Assembly: GCA_010093685.1 (NCBI GenBank)
Contig: MU006241.1
Span: 62,001 to 126,000, forward strand
Source of the DNA: Ophiobolus disseminans
Taxonomy: Eukaryota; Ascomycota; Dothideomycetes; Pleosporales; Phaeosphaeriaceae
Reading direction: 5' to 3'
DNA: 64,000 bases
The notes beneath the pieces were generated by a model. The model was not told the DNA's origin, ran no database searches, and worked only from the letters and a program-made list of their open reading frames with translations. The position numbers and the translations under genes are program-made. This document shows positions 31,020 to 41,993 of this stretch, in pieces (position 1 is the stretch's first letter; each line of letters opens with the position of its first letter).

Positions 31020-32039
31020 GATAATCGAGAGGCGCCGCCTTCCAAAAAGTTGGGCCACTAGTCTTTGTGCGGTATTGCTGAAAGAGACGCAGCATCAGTG
31101 CATCGCAACTGCGACAGCCTGGAGTATATTGTACTCTTCTCGTCCATCAAGAGCCTTGAACACTCTTTTTGAAGTCAACCTTGTTGCCTCGCGGGGCAGA
31201 GAACATCATGTGAAGCTCACAGCCTGAGGACTAGGCGCGACGTGTGGTGGCGAATGGTGCTGCAGTCTATTACGCTACTTAGCATCCGGCGATTATCGAG
31301 GTCCTCCAAAGTCATGTTAAGTGTTTGCACGGGCTGGGAGTGGACCGCGAAAACGTTCTGCAGCCAGGTGACAGGGTACAACAAGCCACACATGAACCCG
31401 ATTGGTCGCCCTTTGGAGACCAATATATCCAGCTGCGCCCTCCTGCACCTTCGGGAGGACTCTCGACCACTTGAACAGTAGACACTGTTTGCCTTCCTCA
31501 TCTAGCTAAGGGGTCAGTGTGCGCGCAAGGCGGCTCAACCACACATTGGGTGGGTACAAGTTCGTTCGCTATTGGAGATTGGGTCAAAGGACGCTCAGCC
31601 TGATCGCCTTCTCACCTGGAAAAGTAGCTGAGGTTCGTCTCTACGTAGCACTGAGGCACACTTCACTAGTGCCTATTCATACCCCTGTACCATAGGTAGT
31701 CAAATACCGCGCCACGTCCATTAACTTGCTCTTCACCGGTACCCATCTCGTCCTCCGAGACACGTACCATATCGTTAGAGGATAACATTCCGCACCAATT
31801 GCAGTCCCCGGCATGTCGACAGGCGAGACTACTCGGCGGGAACCAGTTGTAACGACCTCTCTAGTCTGATTTGATGGGTGGCGGACTGAACTCATGATAG
31901 GCTGAAGCGACACCGGAAAACGGTCGATCTCATGTTCCGTTGGCTAATAAATCCAACAATACACTCATCAATGTTAGTCCTTGGATGGGTGTTAGTTCTG
32001 CCTAATGATGGAGATGATCACTGACCGTCGGTCATCTAG
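31020..32039. other. Region upstream of the caspase-like gene with unresolved coding-like stretches
   Basis: The reverse strand has an open frame from ATG 31501 to 31217 and two overlapping coding-like frames at about 31667-31895. One starts MSSVRHPSNQTREVVTTG. The other reads RYNWFPPSSLACRHAGDCN and ends at TAG 31667-31669, after a GACTAG acceptor-like site at about 31861. No domain is recognised and no complete gene model fits. Confidence 0.3.
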
Positions 32040-32252
32040 GATGGACCAAAATTCAAAACAGATGATACGGCTTGGCTAGTATACAATGACGGCGAAAGTG
32101 ACTCCTGCGAGGTCGTCATTCAATCGAGCAAGACTGGTAATGACGGCAAGTATTTATACAAAGTCAAAAACAAGGTGTATGGGTTAGCGCTGAGGAACGA
32201 CGTCGACGAATGGTTCCCACAAACGCGGCTCAGTGTAGTGAAGCCGTATTGA
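32040..32252 (+). CDS. 70-codon exon of a small beta-rich protein (start not found)
   Basis: After an acceptor-like CATCTAG at 32033-32039, with CTGAC just upstream, the frame beginning GAT GGA CCA AAA stays open to TGA at 32250-32252. It reads PKFKTDDTAWLVYNDGESD, then GKYLYKVKNKVYGLALRND and WFPQTRLSVVKPY. The layout (basic start, a DTAWLV strand, GKYLYKV, a short charged end) resembles small SH3/tudor-like fungal proteins. That is inference from strand pattern only. No upstream exon with an in-phase ATG could be fixed. Confidence 0.4.
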   Translation, partial: DGPKFKTDDTAWLVYNDGESDSCEVVIQSSKTGNDGKYLYKVKNKVYGLALRNDVDEWFPQTRLSVVKPY

Positions 32253-32587
32253 TAAATGTGCTTGAGCTCGAAGACATTTACCACATATGTCATTGTTGAC
32301 GAGACTTCGAGCTCCAGGTGGGAATTGGACATGTAGTTGGGTTGGTACTTCTGTACCTTGAAAGGATCATCGAATGTAACACTTGTCTTGCAAGCATCAC
32401 TGAACACGATAAGTGATAAGCGTGCGCCTTAAGAAGGCGAATGAAAGGCAGGCTTGAGGGCACAAGAAACAAGGCTGAAAACGCCTCACAAAAGCCCATA
32501 TTTTGGTTATAAGGACTGCCTTGCTCATTTCATCTATCCATCTGCTTGCTTCTCATTTACCACGATAAGGCTCATCAAATATCAAAT
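32253..32587. other. Spacer before the DUF6594-like gene
   Basis: About 335 bp with no supported coding. It should contain the promoter of the gene starting at 32588. Confidence 0.4.
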
Positions 32588-34037
32588 ATGGATTGTTCAC
32601 TACAAAAGGCATCGGATATGGAGGTGGGGCAGGCAGGATACCCTGTAGCACAAGCTTCGTCGAGCGTAGCTGAGAAACCAAGCGGGTATTTGTCCGCAAG
32701 TAGCACGTACTCATTGGGGAAGACACCGTACCCGGAGATTGATTCACGATGTAAGATCGACCGAGAGACGTACTGATCTTGGAATTGTCATTAATAGGTG
32801 GCAGCTGAATGCATACGATCTGGCTGGGAAACCTTCTGCACAAGCCTTTCCCGATTGGGTCGATGGGCTTCGCGTCCACAGCGACAACGAACAGCGTTTC
32901 AACTGATCAGAAAATGTATGTCGCCCACGTTTCGAATTTTCTATCAAGTTCATGATCTAATCAGCGATAGTGGATGATTGCCCCGTTGGCTTTCCGAACC
33001 TCGCTGCCTTCCTCGATAGCGATGAGTGCTTTTCTGTGTACCGCCGCTTCGGATTTCTCCAATCACGCCTCCTACTCGACAAGCAAGACAAATTACGCAA
33101 GCTGGAAGAAGCACTCGATAGGCTTGATAAAAGAGAGGCGAAAGCAGACCCCAGACGGCCAACCACTACGGACTTGCTAGAGAAGGATGTAGGCCCGAGG
33201 CAAAAGCTGCTTGCCACAATCGAGAAGGAGTTCACCTCATATGGTAAGTGCTCTTTGCTCATGATACGCCCAGATGTCATTATGCAGTATTCAAATCATG
33301 GACGTAAATATCACCTTGGCTAGTTTGTTAACGTACAATAAGCAAATGTCCTCGACACCGCAGCGAAGATGATGGCGTTGAATCGACCTTCAGAGACCGA
33401 CTTTACTAGCGTAAAGAATTTCATGGCCAATCGCGAACCATTAGACGATCAGGAGGCTACCTGGGTCCGCAAGAAGGAAGATCTGATCACACTCCGAGTT
33501 GGCCGCGAGCATGCGTGGCTTGATTCAGGAATCGAAAAACTGCTCAAATGGTTCCACTGCTCTGCTCTTGAATCAATGTTTGGCGACGAGGTAAGCCTAA
33601 CTTTATGCGGACCCTAATACCCTCATTGAATTGGATCTGACTTTTCACTCAGCGAACAAGACAGAAGTCCTCCGGGGTGGAAGTCTACTACTCACGTCAG
33701 CGAGTCGCGACTCTAGCCAGCGCCATCATAACACTCATGGTCCTCGTTCTGCTCGTTGTTCCTATCTACCTCCTGTATCATCTCATAAATGAGGTAGGGT
33801 ATGGAAACGCGGATGGAAAAATTTATGCGACATGTCTAGGTATCTTGCTGGTCTCCACCCTGGCGTTTTCAGCTGTACTATGCTTGTTCACTCGCGCCAA
33901 AAGACATGAGATATTGGCTGCAGCTGCTGCGTAAGTAGATGCCCGAAGATGAGCGATATGCTTAAGCTGATGCTCTCTCTAGATATTGCGCCGTGCTGGT
34001 AGTCTTCTTTGGTAACGTCGGACCAACGAAGAAGTGA
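32588..34037 (+). CDS. DUF6594-type membrane protein
   Basis: Five exons are inferred: 32588-32750, 32971-33243, 33343-33590, 33653-33930 and 33983-34037. All phases agree and give 338 aa. The N terminus is polar (MDCSLQKASDMEVGQ). Exon 2 reads GFPNLAAFLDSDE, then YRRFGFLQSRLLL and KLRKLEEALDRLDKRE, the hallmark start of the DUF6594 family. Exon 3 reads NRPSETDFTSVKNFM and WLDSGIEKLL. The C-terminal part has hydrophobic segments (ASAIITLMVLVLLVVPIYLL, IYATCLGILLVSTLAFSAVL, YCAVLVVFFGN) separated by the conserved TRAKRHEILAAAAA. Function is unknown. The first intron (220 bp) is long for this window, so exon 1 is the least certain. It is intact despite the surrounding repeats. Confidence 0.75.
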
Positions 34038-34606
34038 CGGTCAACCCTTCCAAAATTGCAGAGTGTCCTGTCAGTTATGTCCTCAAGTCGTCATGCCTTC
34101 CGTTCCATAGTGCCTTTAATGTTCAGGATAATAGTGCTTTTCTTTTCTGCCTCGCAAAAACTTTTTAGTGAGTCACTTTCGCACAAAAATTTGGAGATTT
34201 CCTTACAATTGTGGCCGGTCTCGCGAAATTGAAATTTTGTTAAATTTAAGCCTTTACATTCACTATTTTCAACGAGGCATCCCGAAGCCTCGCCTCTTCT
34301 CAGAACTATACGCGTGCGCCGCATGGCCCGCATAGTTGTCAACAAGCAAGACAAGCAAGCAGTCACCCCACCGCTTGGCTTGCTTGCTTATTTGGAGTCG
34401 TCCGCTTGGCTTGCTTACTTATTCGGAGTCCGCTTGGAATGCTTGCGCTTGATTAACTGAAATTGGAGTAGCTGCTTGCTTGTTTGAAGGTGCTTGATTG
34501 TTCGATATATACCCAAATAGGAAATTACATGGTGTTGAATTATACGCTGCTGAAGCAGCAATGATCGTCATCCCATGTGCTGATGCCGTACAAAAGCTCT
34601 ATCTCT
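34038..34606. repeat. Spacer with short GCTTGCTT-rich direct repeats
   Basis: The left part has no gene. At 34372-34455 three tandem units start CGCTTGG: 34372-34402 (CGCTTGGCTTGCTTGCTTAT..), 34403-34430 (CGCTTGGCTTGCTTACTTAT..) and a degraded third at 34431. AAGCAAG clusters on the other side (34342-34361). Such short subterminal repeats are common near hAT transposon ends, and a hAT fragment starts just to the right. Confidence 0.5.
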
Positions 34607-35790
34607 CTGTCAGTAATAAGCGTGTTTGCAACAGCCTCGTCGTCGCCAAATCCAGCTCTCCTCCACCTTCTTACACACTGTATTGCTAGCCAAAAGCCTA
34701 GCTGATAGCCCTCGTCGGCGAGGCTCTAGCAAGTCGCCTAGCTCGCTGAACATGCGCTCACACTCACATCTCGAAGACGGGATAGAGAGGACGTCAAGGG
34801 CGAGCTTGCTGAGGTTGGGATACTGCCCTCGAAGGCCTATCCAGTACTGGATAGGGTCTAGCGCGTTAGAGGAGCCCTTCTCCGCCACCTGCTTGCAGCG
34901 CTTCCACTTATTGTATTCGTCCTCGTCTTTGTCGGTGGTGGCGCTGGGATTGCAGGGGCTATTAATCGCGTCGTCGTAGTTGTTGGAGTAGGCCTGTAGT
35001 AGTGCTCGAGGCTTCGGTATAGTCCTGTATTCTGCCCACAAAGATCGATAATTGCGGTTATTAGTAGCGAGCCAATCAGAACTCCACACAGCGTCGCAGA
35101 AGCCCTTGTAGCGAAGATAGAGTATTTTTGTAGCGTAGTAAGCTAGAGAGTCGTAAAGCTTAGTGTAGTAGTTGCGGGCGACAATAAGCGCAGCGCGCAG
35201 GTTAATAGCGATGTGATCTTCTAGCGCATCATTGTGTGCCTCGTGATTAGCAGCGTCGTAGTTCTAGAGCTGTTACTTAAGCTTGTAGAGGAGTTCTTCA
35301 AAGACTAGGATTATGTTAGCGACTAAACTAAAGCCACCGCTTTTGCTGTGTCCCTTAAGGCGCTTAGTAGCCGTCTTAAGAGGCGCAAGTACCTCAATAT
35401 ACCCGTTGATTACCTGCCAATCAGCGGCTGTAAGTCTATCTAACTCTATCTACGCAGGCACCTAAGGCTGCTTTGTATTCAGTCGGGTTACGCGATTAAT
35501 CCGCTACTTCGTATTGAGTAGGTAGTAGTTAACGTAGGCGTTAACGGCAGACTGCAGTTTATTAGCGCGCTTCAAGCATAAGTAGAAGGAGTTCCAGCGG
35601 GTGACAACAGGCTTGACAGGTTGCAGTATTTTGCGATTGTTGTTAGTAGAGCTAGGCGGCAGCTCCTTGAAGGCAAGGTGTTAGAAGCTTTTAAATAGCT
35701 TATACTGCTGTGGCGTCTTTGTTTAGGAATCAGCAGCCGCTAGGTCCTGCCTGTGAGAGCAGTCACGTGCTGCTAAAGAGCCTGCCTATT
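34607..35790 (-). pseudogene. hAT transposase fragment
   Basis: Reverse strand. The best part (35089-34610) contains DPIQYWIGLRGQYPNLSK, LALDVLSIPSSRCECERMFS and then LEPRRRGLSARLLAS: the hAT C-terminal dimerisation domain, whose W..... YP.L...A.D.L..P.SS...ER.FS pattern is diagnostic. The same frame continues upstream through YKGFCDAVWSSDW, ARNYYTKLYDSLAYY and ALEDHIAINLRAALIVA to a TAA and a TAG near 35265-35275. Beyond that it is degraded to about 35790. The N-terminal catalytic half and a matching terminal inverted repeat are not found, so it is non-autonomous. Confidence 0.78.
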
Positions 35791-37465
35791 TGGGCTTAGC
35801 CTGTTTCTATCTCTATTAACTTACCTAAGTTTCTAATAGTAGATTATAACTAATTCTATCTACTTGTGTATATCTACTCTTATACCTTCTATTAGATAAT
35901 AAGCCTAGCTCTATTTTATAAGATTTCGGCTATTACTAAGACTTACTAAGGTCTATATTAGTTAGTTATATTAATATAACTAATAATACTTACAGAGAGA
36001 AATCACGCCTCTAACGCCTAGACCTAAGGGCTTAGGTTAGCTACCTAGTTAGATACAGATTATCCAACATTTATCGCATCTAGATACTATCTATAACGTA
36101 TTAGCACACGCGATGTTGTGTTTAATAAGCACTTAGTATTTAATAGCAAGACTAAGGACCTAATAGACAACCTTATGCATAGTACACTAGAAGAGATTGC
36201 AACTTATATTAAGACTATAGAGCTTCTAACACTACAAACTAATCTAGAGGTTAAATTATTCTTTAAAGATAACACTACTAAAGACTTAACAGCTTAAGAA
36301 GAGACTAATCTACCTAGCTATTACTAAGAGAGGAAAATTATAGAGAGAAAGATTATAGGCATATACCCAACACCTCTACTATTACTACTACTACCTGCTG
36401 CATTGCTAGCTACATTGTTGACCCTAAGCAAGGCAACAGAATTAACGCAGTTATGCTTATCCTAGACTGTTCTATAGGCAGCTGCCTTTATAGCAGGAAC
36501 TTAGGCTAGACATGTTAGCTAACATAAAGGAGAAGTGGTTAATAAGGCTAAGGTAAAGAGGCTGCTTGCCTTAGGCATTAAGCTACACCGCAGTTAGCTC
36601 CTACCTCTACTAACTTATAAGACTAAACTTAAAGAACACCTAATAGAAGAGCTATTTAAAGAAGCAGAATGCGACTATTTAGCAAGCCATCAAAAGATAG
36701 AATCATAGAGAGAAGTATCCTATGCCTTAATTAGACTAACAGGTCACTAGGTCCTAGACTGCATGTAGGTATACACCTATAAGTTTAATAAGGATTATTA
36801 ATTTATTAAGTGCAAGGCGCGCCTTGTAGTTAGAGGAGACTAACAGAGACAGATCTCTTCCTAAGACACCTATGCAGCCACCCTAGCTAGCAGATTATTT
36901 CGCATGCTTATAGCAATTGCAGCTAAGCACAACCTAGAACTTAAGCAATATAACATTATAAACGCATTTGTTTATGCTACTATAGACAGGGAAATCTACA
37001 TAAGGATGCCTAAAGGATACTAGAAGTTAGGTATTATCCTTAAGGTTTAGAAGGCCTTATATAGATTGCGCCTCTTATCTATACTCTAGCAGAAGGAGTT
37101 TACAATAACCCTTAAAGACCTTAGCTTTACACGCGTCCCTTACGAGCCTTGCTGTATAATTAAGAACAGTATTATAATCTTCTTTTATGTAGATAACATT
37201 ATCCTAGCCTATGCCAAACACAAGACTAAGAAAGTACAATAAGCTATCTAACTTCTACAGGACAAGTATACTATAACTAGAGGAGAAGATCTCTAGTAGT
37301 TCCTAGGAGTAGAGGTAATTAGAAATAAGATAGGAGAACTTGTCTATCTCTCACAAGCTGCCTATATAGACAAAATCTATAGGCTAGTAGATAAGTATAA
37401 GCTACGCTATAATACACCTATAAGTTCTATTAAACTTAAGCTCTTAAACTTACTGTTAACACCTG

Positions 37466-38048
37466 TGTTATTAACGGTGTTCTCCTATACTTCTCTAAGG
37501 TCCTAGCTTGTTCGGTCTTACACGAGTTCGGGTGTTCTAGGCTCTTAGCCTTAGGTAGGCGGAAGGATAACAAGAAGGTGTAGCGCTAATAGTAGAGCTT
37601 CTGTAAGTTCGGGATAGACAACATAGGGTCGTTCTTGCAAAGCTTTAACTAACACTATAAGAGTGTAACAGATATTTAATTTAGGTAAAGAGACCTTGCA
37701 CTGACTATCTATAGAAGATTAACTACGAAGAGAAACTATAACCTAAGAGATCCTTCTCTACTATATAGTCCTATTCTTCGTCTTGTCCTGTATTCCGTTC
37801 TGCCGCAATTCGTGCTGTTCTGCTACTCTTCTAGCGTTCTGCTACAGATCGGCCGTTCTGCGTGCAGAACGCTGCCAAGGCTGCAGAACGCGCTACTGCA
37901 GGCAGTACGCGCTAGCGGGTCACGTGACCCGCTAAGCGCGGGGCATCCTGTGTTTTTCTTTCCTGGGCCCTGTAGCTTACCTGCGGCTGATTCCTTATTA
38001 CTGTTATTGCCTAGACGCGAGTACATCTGCTGTGAGGTGTCCGTAACA
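37466..38048. mobile_element. GC-rich solo LTR of an unrelated retrotransposon
   Basis: The 583-bp insert begins TGTTATTAACGG and ends CCGTAACA (TG..CA). It is flanked by ACCTG on both sides (37461-37465 and 38049-38053), and the copia sequence continues across without loss. It has no coding content and no internal region, so it is a solo LTR left by LTR-LTR recombination. The right half is GC-rich with repeated GTTCTGC units (37801-37890, both orientations) and a perfect 18-bp palindrome at 37915-37932. CTGC and GCAG are abundant, unlike in the surrounding copia. Confidence 0.85.
37915..37932. repeat. Perfect 18-bp palindrome centred on CACGTG
   Basis: GCGGGTCACGTGACCCGC is its own reverse complement. 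The symmetry extends outward to GCGCT/AGCGC with one unpaired base. It could form a hairpin in RNA or bind an E-box factor; either is inference. Confidence 0.75.
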
Positions 38049-39040
38049 ACCTGCTAAGATCAACAGATACTAATGCAAAATTAGGTCACTACTCTTTGCT
38101 GCAGTCACTACTAGACTAGACATTGCTTTTGCTACCTCACGCTTAGCACGCTTTCTCTTAAACCCCTCCTAAGAGCATTACAATGCCGCAGACCGCGTCC
38201 TTCTATACCTATTAGACATAAGGTGGCTAGCACTTTAGCTTAGAGAAGAAGACACCCTTTAAGTAGCTAGTAATGCATTATTTGCAGACAACACACAGGA
38301 TAGGAAAAGCTCTTAAGGCTATGCAATTAAGCTCTTTAATAGCCTTATTACCTAGAGAGCTAGCAAGTAAGACACTGTCACTACATCCACCACTAAGATA
38401 GAACTTCTAGCCCTATTCTAAGTAGCTAAGGAAGCTCTCTTTACATCACGCCTACTTAAAGAGCTCTAAATCTAGCTTCTATCTAATACAATTACAATTT
38501 ATTGCGATAACATGTAGACTATTAGACTAGTTACAAAAGAGATATTAAAGCTTTAAACAAAGCTTAGGCATGTAGACATCTACAACTACTAGATAAGACA
38601 GGAGGTTGCAAGTGGAAAGATTACTATAGAATATATTTAATTATCGGAAATAATAGCGGATAGCTTCACTAAGGTGTTGCTAGGCAATAAGTAGCTAAAC
38701 TTCCTTTATTAAGTTAGATTAGTTAAGGTATTACTACATAAGGTAACTAAGAAGGCACTATTAGAAGAACTTTAAGCAAAACTTAAGAACCTTATTATCA
38801 CCTAAGGTTACTAGCTTGCAAATACATCTAAGCTAAGAGAGTGTATTAGATATCAGGGGTGCTATAAGGCTACTAACACTAAAAGAAACAGAAGAGGCGG
38901 GCACAAGCGCCTTAGCACACTAGTACTAGATCTAACACCTAGTTAAACTCCGCACTTAACTAGAGAACACGACAATAGAATAGATTATTATTAATTCATC
39001 TTATCTATTATTAGGTTTCAATACCTTATCAAATCTAATA

Positions 39041-40440
39041 GTTCTCTATTGTCCTCTTAAGGGGTCTTCTCTGCTTATCTTTATCTTCCTTATCCTAAGT
39101 CTACGCTAGCAGTAATCTAGCACATAATTAGTTCTGCCGTCTCTAAGCGCTCTGCTAAAAGGCTAATCACATCTAACAAGGGCTTTATTAAGCTAAGTAT
39201 ACCTACTATTAGGTAAATAGATATATAGGATCTCGTCACGATTAAGTTTGCTGTTAAGGAAAGCAGTAACTACGTTAGCCTAGTTACACTTAAGGTCTAG
39301 CGCAGCAACAAGAGCGAGTAGAACCTTAAGAGTAGTAGAGCGGGCAATCGCAGCGTAAGTCTTACGCTAGAAGTTACTATTCTAGCGGTTACTGCAAACA
39401 ATAAGCTACGCCTTAAAGCGTACAAGTTTACTAGCGTTGTTAAATTTGTATTTGTACACACCTATTTAGTAGGAAGAGCGAAGACGCTCTAAGAGAGAAA
39501 AACAACAATTTCCTATGTGCTGTTCTTATTATAAGAGAGATACTCTTAGCCTTTAGCCTTAAGCTACTCCTTTATAAACTTGTAGTAGCAAGCTTGTTTA
39601 CTATTAGCTAGCTTAGGTAGTAGCGTATTGCCGTTGTACGTAGTTAGTAGGGAGAGTATAGCTGCTACGAAGGCCTACGCAACTCTAATAGGTAGCGCAT
39701 AGTTGTAGAGCGCAATTGCAGTAGCAAGCGTAGTTTTGTAGGCGGCCTATTAGTCGCTATAAGCCTTCTTAGTAGTTAGCTTGCGCGTATGCTTTGTAGT
39801 AGAGTTAAGAATAAGTTGTAGCTCTAATTCTGCGGAGATTTTAGTGTAGCGTAGTGCCTTAGGTATTGTAGGTAGAGTAGAGTTGCTGAATTTAGTACTA
39901 TTATCGACGCAAAGACCATTAAAATAGTAGCTAAGGCCCTATTTAGGTAGCGAAAAATTATTGTCGCTAAGGGGCGCGGCAGGGCTAGCGCTGTCGTTCT
40001 TAGACAAGTCTTCTAAAATGATTTGCAGAGGTAAAAGCGTAGGATTACGCTTAGAGAGTAGATATAGAGCTATAGCGCTCTCTATAGACGCGTTAAGCAG
40101 AGAAGCGGAGGCTAAGGTAACGCTAGCCGTGCGTACCTCTTTCTAGGTCTCTAGGTTCTACATAAGGTAGATATAGAAACTCTTGCAGCTAATAAAGTAC
40201 ATCTTAATAGTATAAGATATAAACTTCTTACCTTATATGCGGCGCTCCTTAGGTATATAGACCTAGCTAGGTTCGCTAAACTTGCGGAAAGAGTAGAGAT
40301 TAGGCACTAGATTAGCAGCGCCTATGTGCTCAAGAAGTAATTGTCGCGGCGTCTTGCCGTCTAGTATTGCTGTAGTAGGGTAGTAGTTCTGTAGCTCTAC
40401 TGCGTACTTTGCCGCGTACGGCTAAAGCTTTGCAGGGAGG
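39041..40440 (-). mobile_element. Third copia fragment (family A related), reverse orientation
   Basis: A truncated family A LTR (39041-39178, ending ATCACATCTAACA) is joined directly to reverse-strand RT sequence. Read leftward from about 39470 it gives blocks like VYKYKFNNASKLV, then LDLKCNQANVVTAFLNS near 39290, typical of copia reverse transcriptase. Upstream (to about 40440) is degraded polyprotein with no clear motif. The LTR abuts interior RT, not a polypurine tract, so the 3' part is deleted. Confidence 0.6.
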
Positions 40441-41042
40441 TGCGGTGCTGAGGAAGCGATTTAGATAGCTTCAATTCTCTTTTAGATCCTGACTCTCAAC
40501 TTTCTCGAAAGGATCTTTTGCATTGCCGTGGTTACTTATCTACCGAGTGCAACACCATGCTCACGCCTGATCAGTGATCACAACTTTGAGTTTGACTTGC
40601 GCAGCCCATGTCACAACCACCAAGTCAACGCACAATCTTCACAGTACCCATTTCCAAACGTCATTATCATGAAAATCTGCCTATGCCCCTCATCAATTCA
40701 ACTCCTTCAGTGGCAGGCTACTCCTCACCTCCCGAAGTAGACGCGCCATTGTTCCTCACCTCGTTCGCTCCAAGCTAACGTCAAGTTCTCAAATACGAGG
40801 AAGTAAAGAACGTGTCTTCATTGTCTTTCGGTCGTTGTGAACAATTTGAATTTTGGCGTCTCTACATGAGAAACATGAGAAAGAGTGTAAGCACGAGCAT
40901 GGTCTCGCTAGCCGCAAGAACTATGCGAGTAGCTTTTAGAACATACATTATATTGCGACAAAGGAAAGAAAATTGGTATAGTCAGTCCGCCCTCCCATGC
41001 ATTAGCAGATCCCTCATTCACAATTACAACACCCCATAACCA
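40441..41042. other. Right border of the repeat island
   Basis: About 600 bp in which base composition returns to normal. Short open frames only, none with a recognisable motif. The last 300 bp lie downstream of the leftward gene ending at 41043. Confidence 0.4.
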
Positions 41043-41993
41043 CTACCTCTCCATTATCTGCGCCTCGCCAATAACATCCCCAACCCTCCCCTCCCGATCC
41101 ACGTCCCTCGCCCTCTCACAACACACCACAAACGCCCGCCGCCTCTTCTCGCCTTCCTCCACACTCCAAGCCTTCCCCTGCGCAAAGCCCATCTCCGCCC
41201 ACCGCACCTCAATCATCCGATCCAAGCCTTCCGCTCGCATCGGTAGTCCCAGATTTCCTAGCGCATCTTGCGTCCCCGCGTCGATGAAAGGAAAAATCTC
41301 GAACCACTGCCACTGCACGCGTCGGAAGAAAATGTCAAGTCCGCCAGCGGCAAGACCAGCGACGGACCGTCGAAGCGCTTCGCGCTGCGCTGCGATGGGA
41401 TTTCGCGCATGTGAGCGCAGGCGCGTAAGGTCGTTGTGCCAGTTGTTATTACACAGCGCCGCTAACAGGGTATCGATCTCCTCGTCGCCATGCTGCATCC
41501 CTGCGTCGTGTAGTGCTTGACGTATCTTCCTAGGTCCGGCGGTTTTGATGGCGACCGGGTTGCGGAAAGCATATGGCGCGTTGAGCACGGTGGTGACGAC
41601 GCGTAGGGCGAGGCGATGCGGGATGGGGCGAGAAAGAATCACGGCGCTGAGGAGCTCTTCGAAGGGGGTGAGAAGGTCGGTGTAGGATCTTGATGTTGCA
41701 GCAGGGGTGGGTGTATTGATTGGGAGTGTGAATGGTTGAACGGCGGGTGAGAGGAGGAATTTGAGGACTTGGGTTTGCGAAAGATTGGATGGGAGGGTTG
41801 ATGTTGTGGGCGTTCTCTTGAGGGAATGTGGTGTTGCGCGGTTGTGGTAGAGGTCGCTTCCGACGGTGCGGTCTTTTTGCTCATCCTCGTCTTTCCCTAG
41901 GTTTCCGCTGTCGATTCTCCGCACTTCTTTCTCTTCAAACCCGTTTCGCACGCCATATCGTCTTGTTTCGGCTCTTACTCTTTTTGGTGGCAT
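41043..41993 (-). CDS. Conserved-looking hypothetical protein, possibly HhH-DNA-glycosylase-like
   Basis: A single reverse-strand exon of 316 aa starts at ATG 41993 (MPPKRVRAETRRYGVRNGF). The frame is open further upstream, but the basic MPPKRVR start is preferred. The N-terminal 100 residues are polar and probably disordered. From about 110 a helical domain reads LLTPFEELLSAVILSRPIP, HRLALRVVTTVLNAPYAF, GPRKIRQALHDAGMQH and later GLDIFFRRVQWQWFEIFPFID. The FEELLSAVILS..A..V....PYA......AGPRKI pattern recalls the helix-hairpin-helix fold of DNA glycosylases, but I cannot see a catalytic Asp/Lys pair with confidence. The basic N terminus could be a nuclear signal. Function unassigned. Confidence 0.7.
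   Translation of the reverse strand: MPPKRVRAETRRYGVRNGFEEKEVRRIDSGNLGKDEDEQKDRTVGSDLYHNRATPHSLKRTPTTSTLPSNLSQTQVLKFLLSPAVQPFTLPINTPTPAATSRSYTDLLTPFEELLSAVILSRPIPHRLALRVVTTVLNAPYAFRNPVAIKTAGPRKIRQALHDAGMQHGDEEIDTLLAALCNNNWHNDLTRLRSHARNPIAAQREALRRSVAGLAAGGLDIFFRRVQWQWFEIFPFIDAGTQDALGNLGLPMRAEGLDRMIEVRWAEMGFAQGKAWSVEEGEKRRRAFVVCCERARDVDREGRVGDVIGEAQIMER

Larger units (their letters stand above)
35976..39040 (+). mobile_element. Second copia fragment (family B), 5'-truncated, with a solo LTR inside
   Basis: From about 35976 the sequence follows the nested copia from its position 26267 onward (ACTAATRATACTTAYAGAG, then the RT and RNase H region). It runs to a 3' LTR at 38844-39040 (197 bp, TATTAGATATCAGG..AAATCTAATA). 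Gag, protease and most of integrase are missing. The body is interrupted at 37466-38048 by a foreign LTR and resumes exactly after it. Stops and CTAG sites are more frequent than in the copy at 23477-28748. Confidence 0.8.

Noticed and set aside
37801..37905. CRISPR-like array from repeated GTTCTGC units
   Set aside because: Units are short, irregular and in both orientations within an LTR of a eukaryotic retrotransposon.
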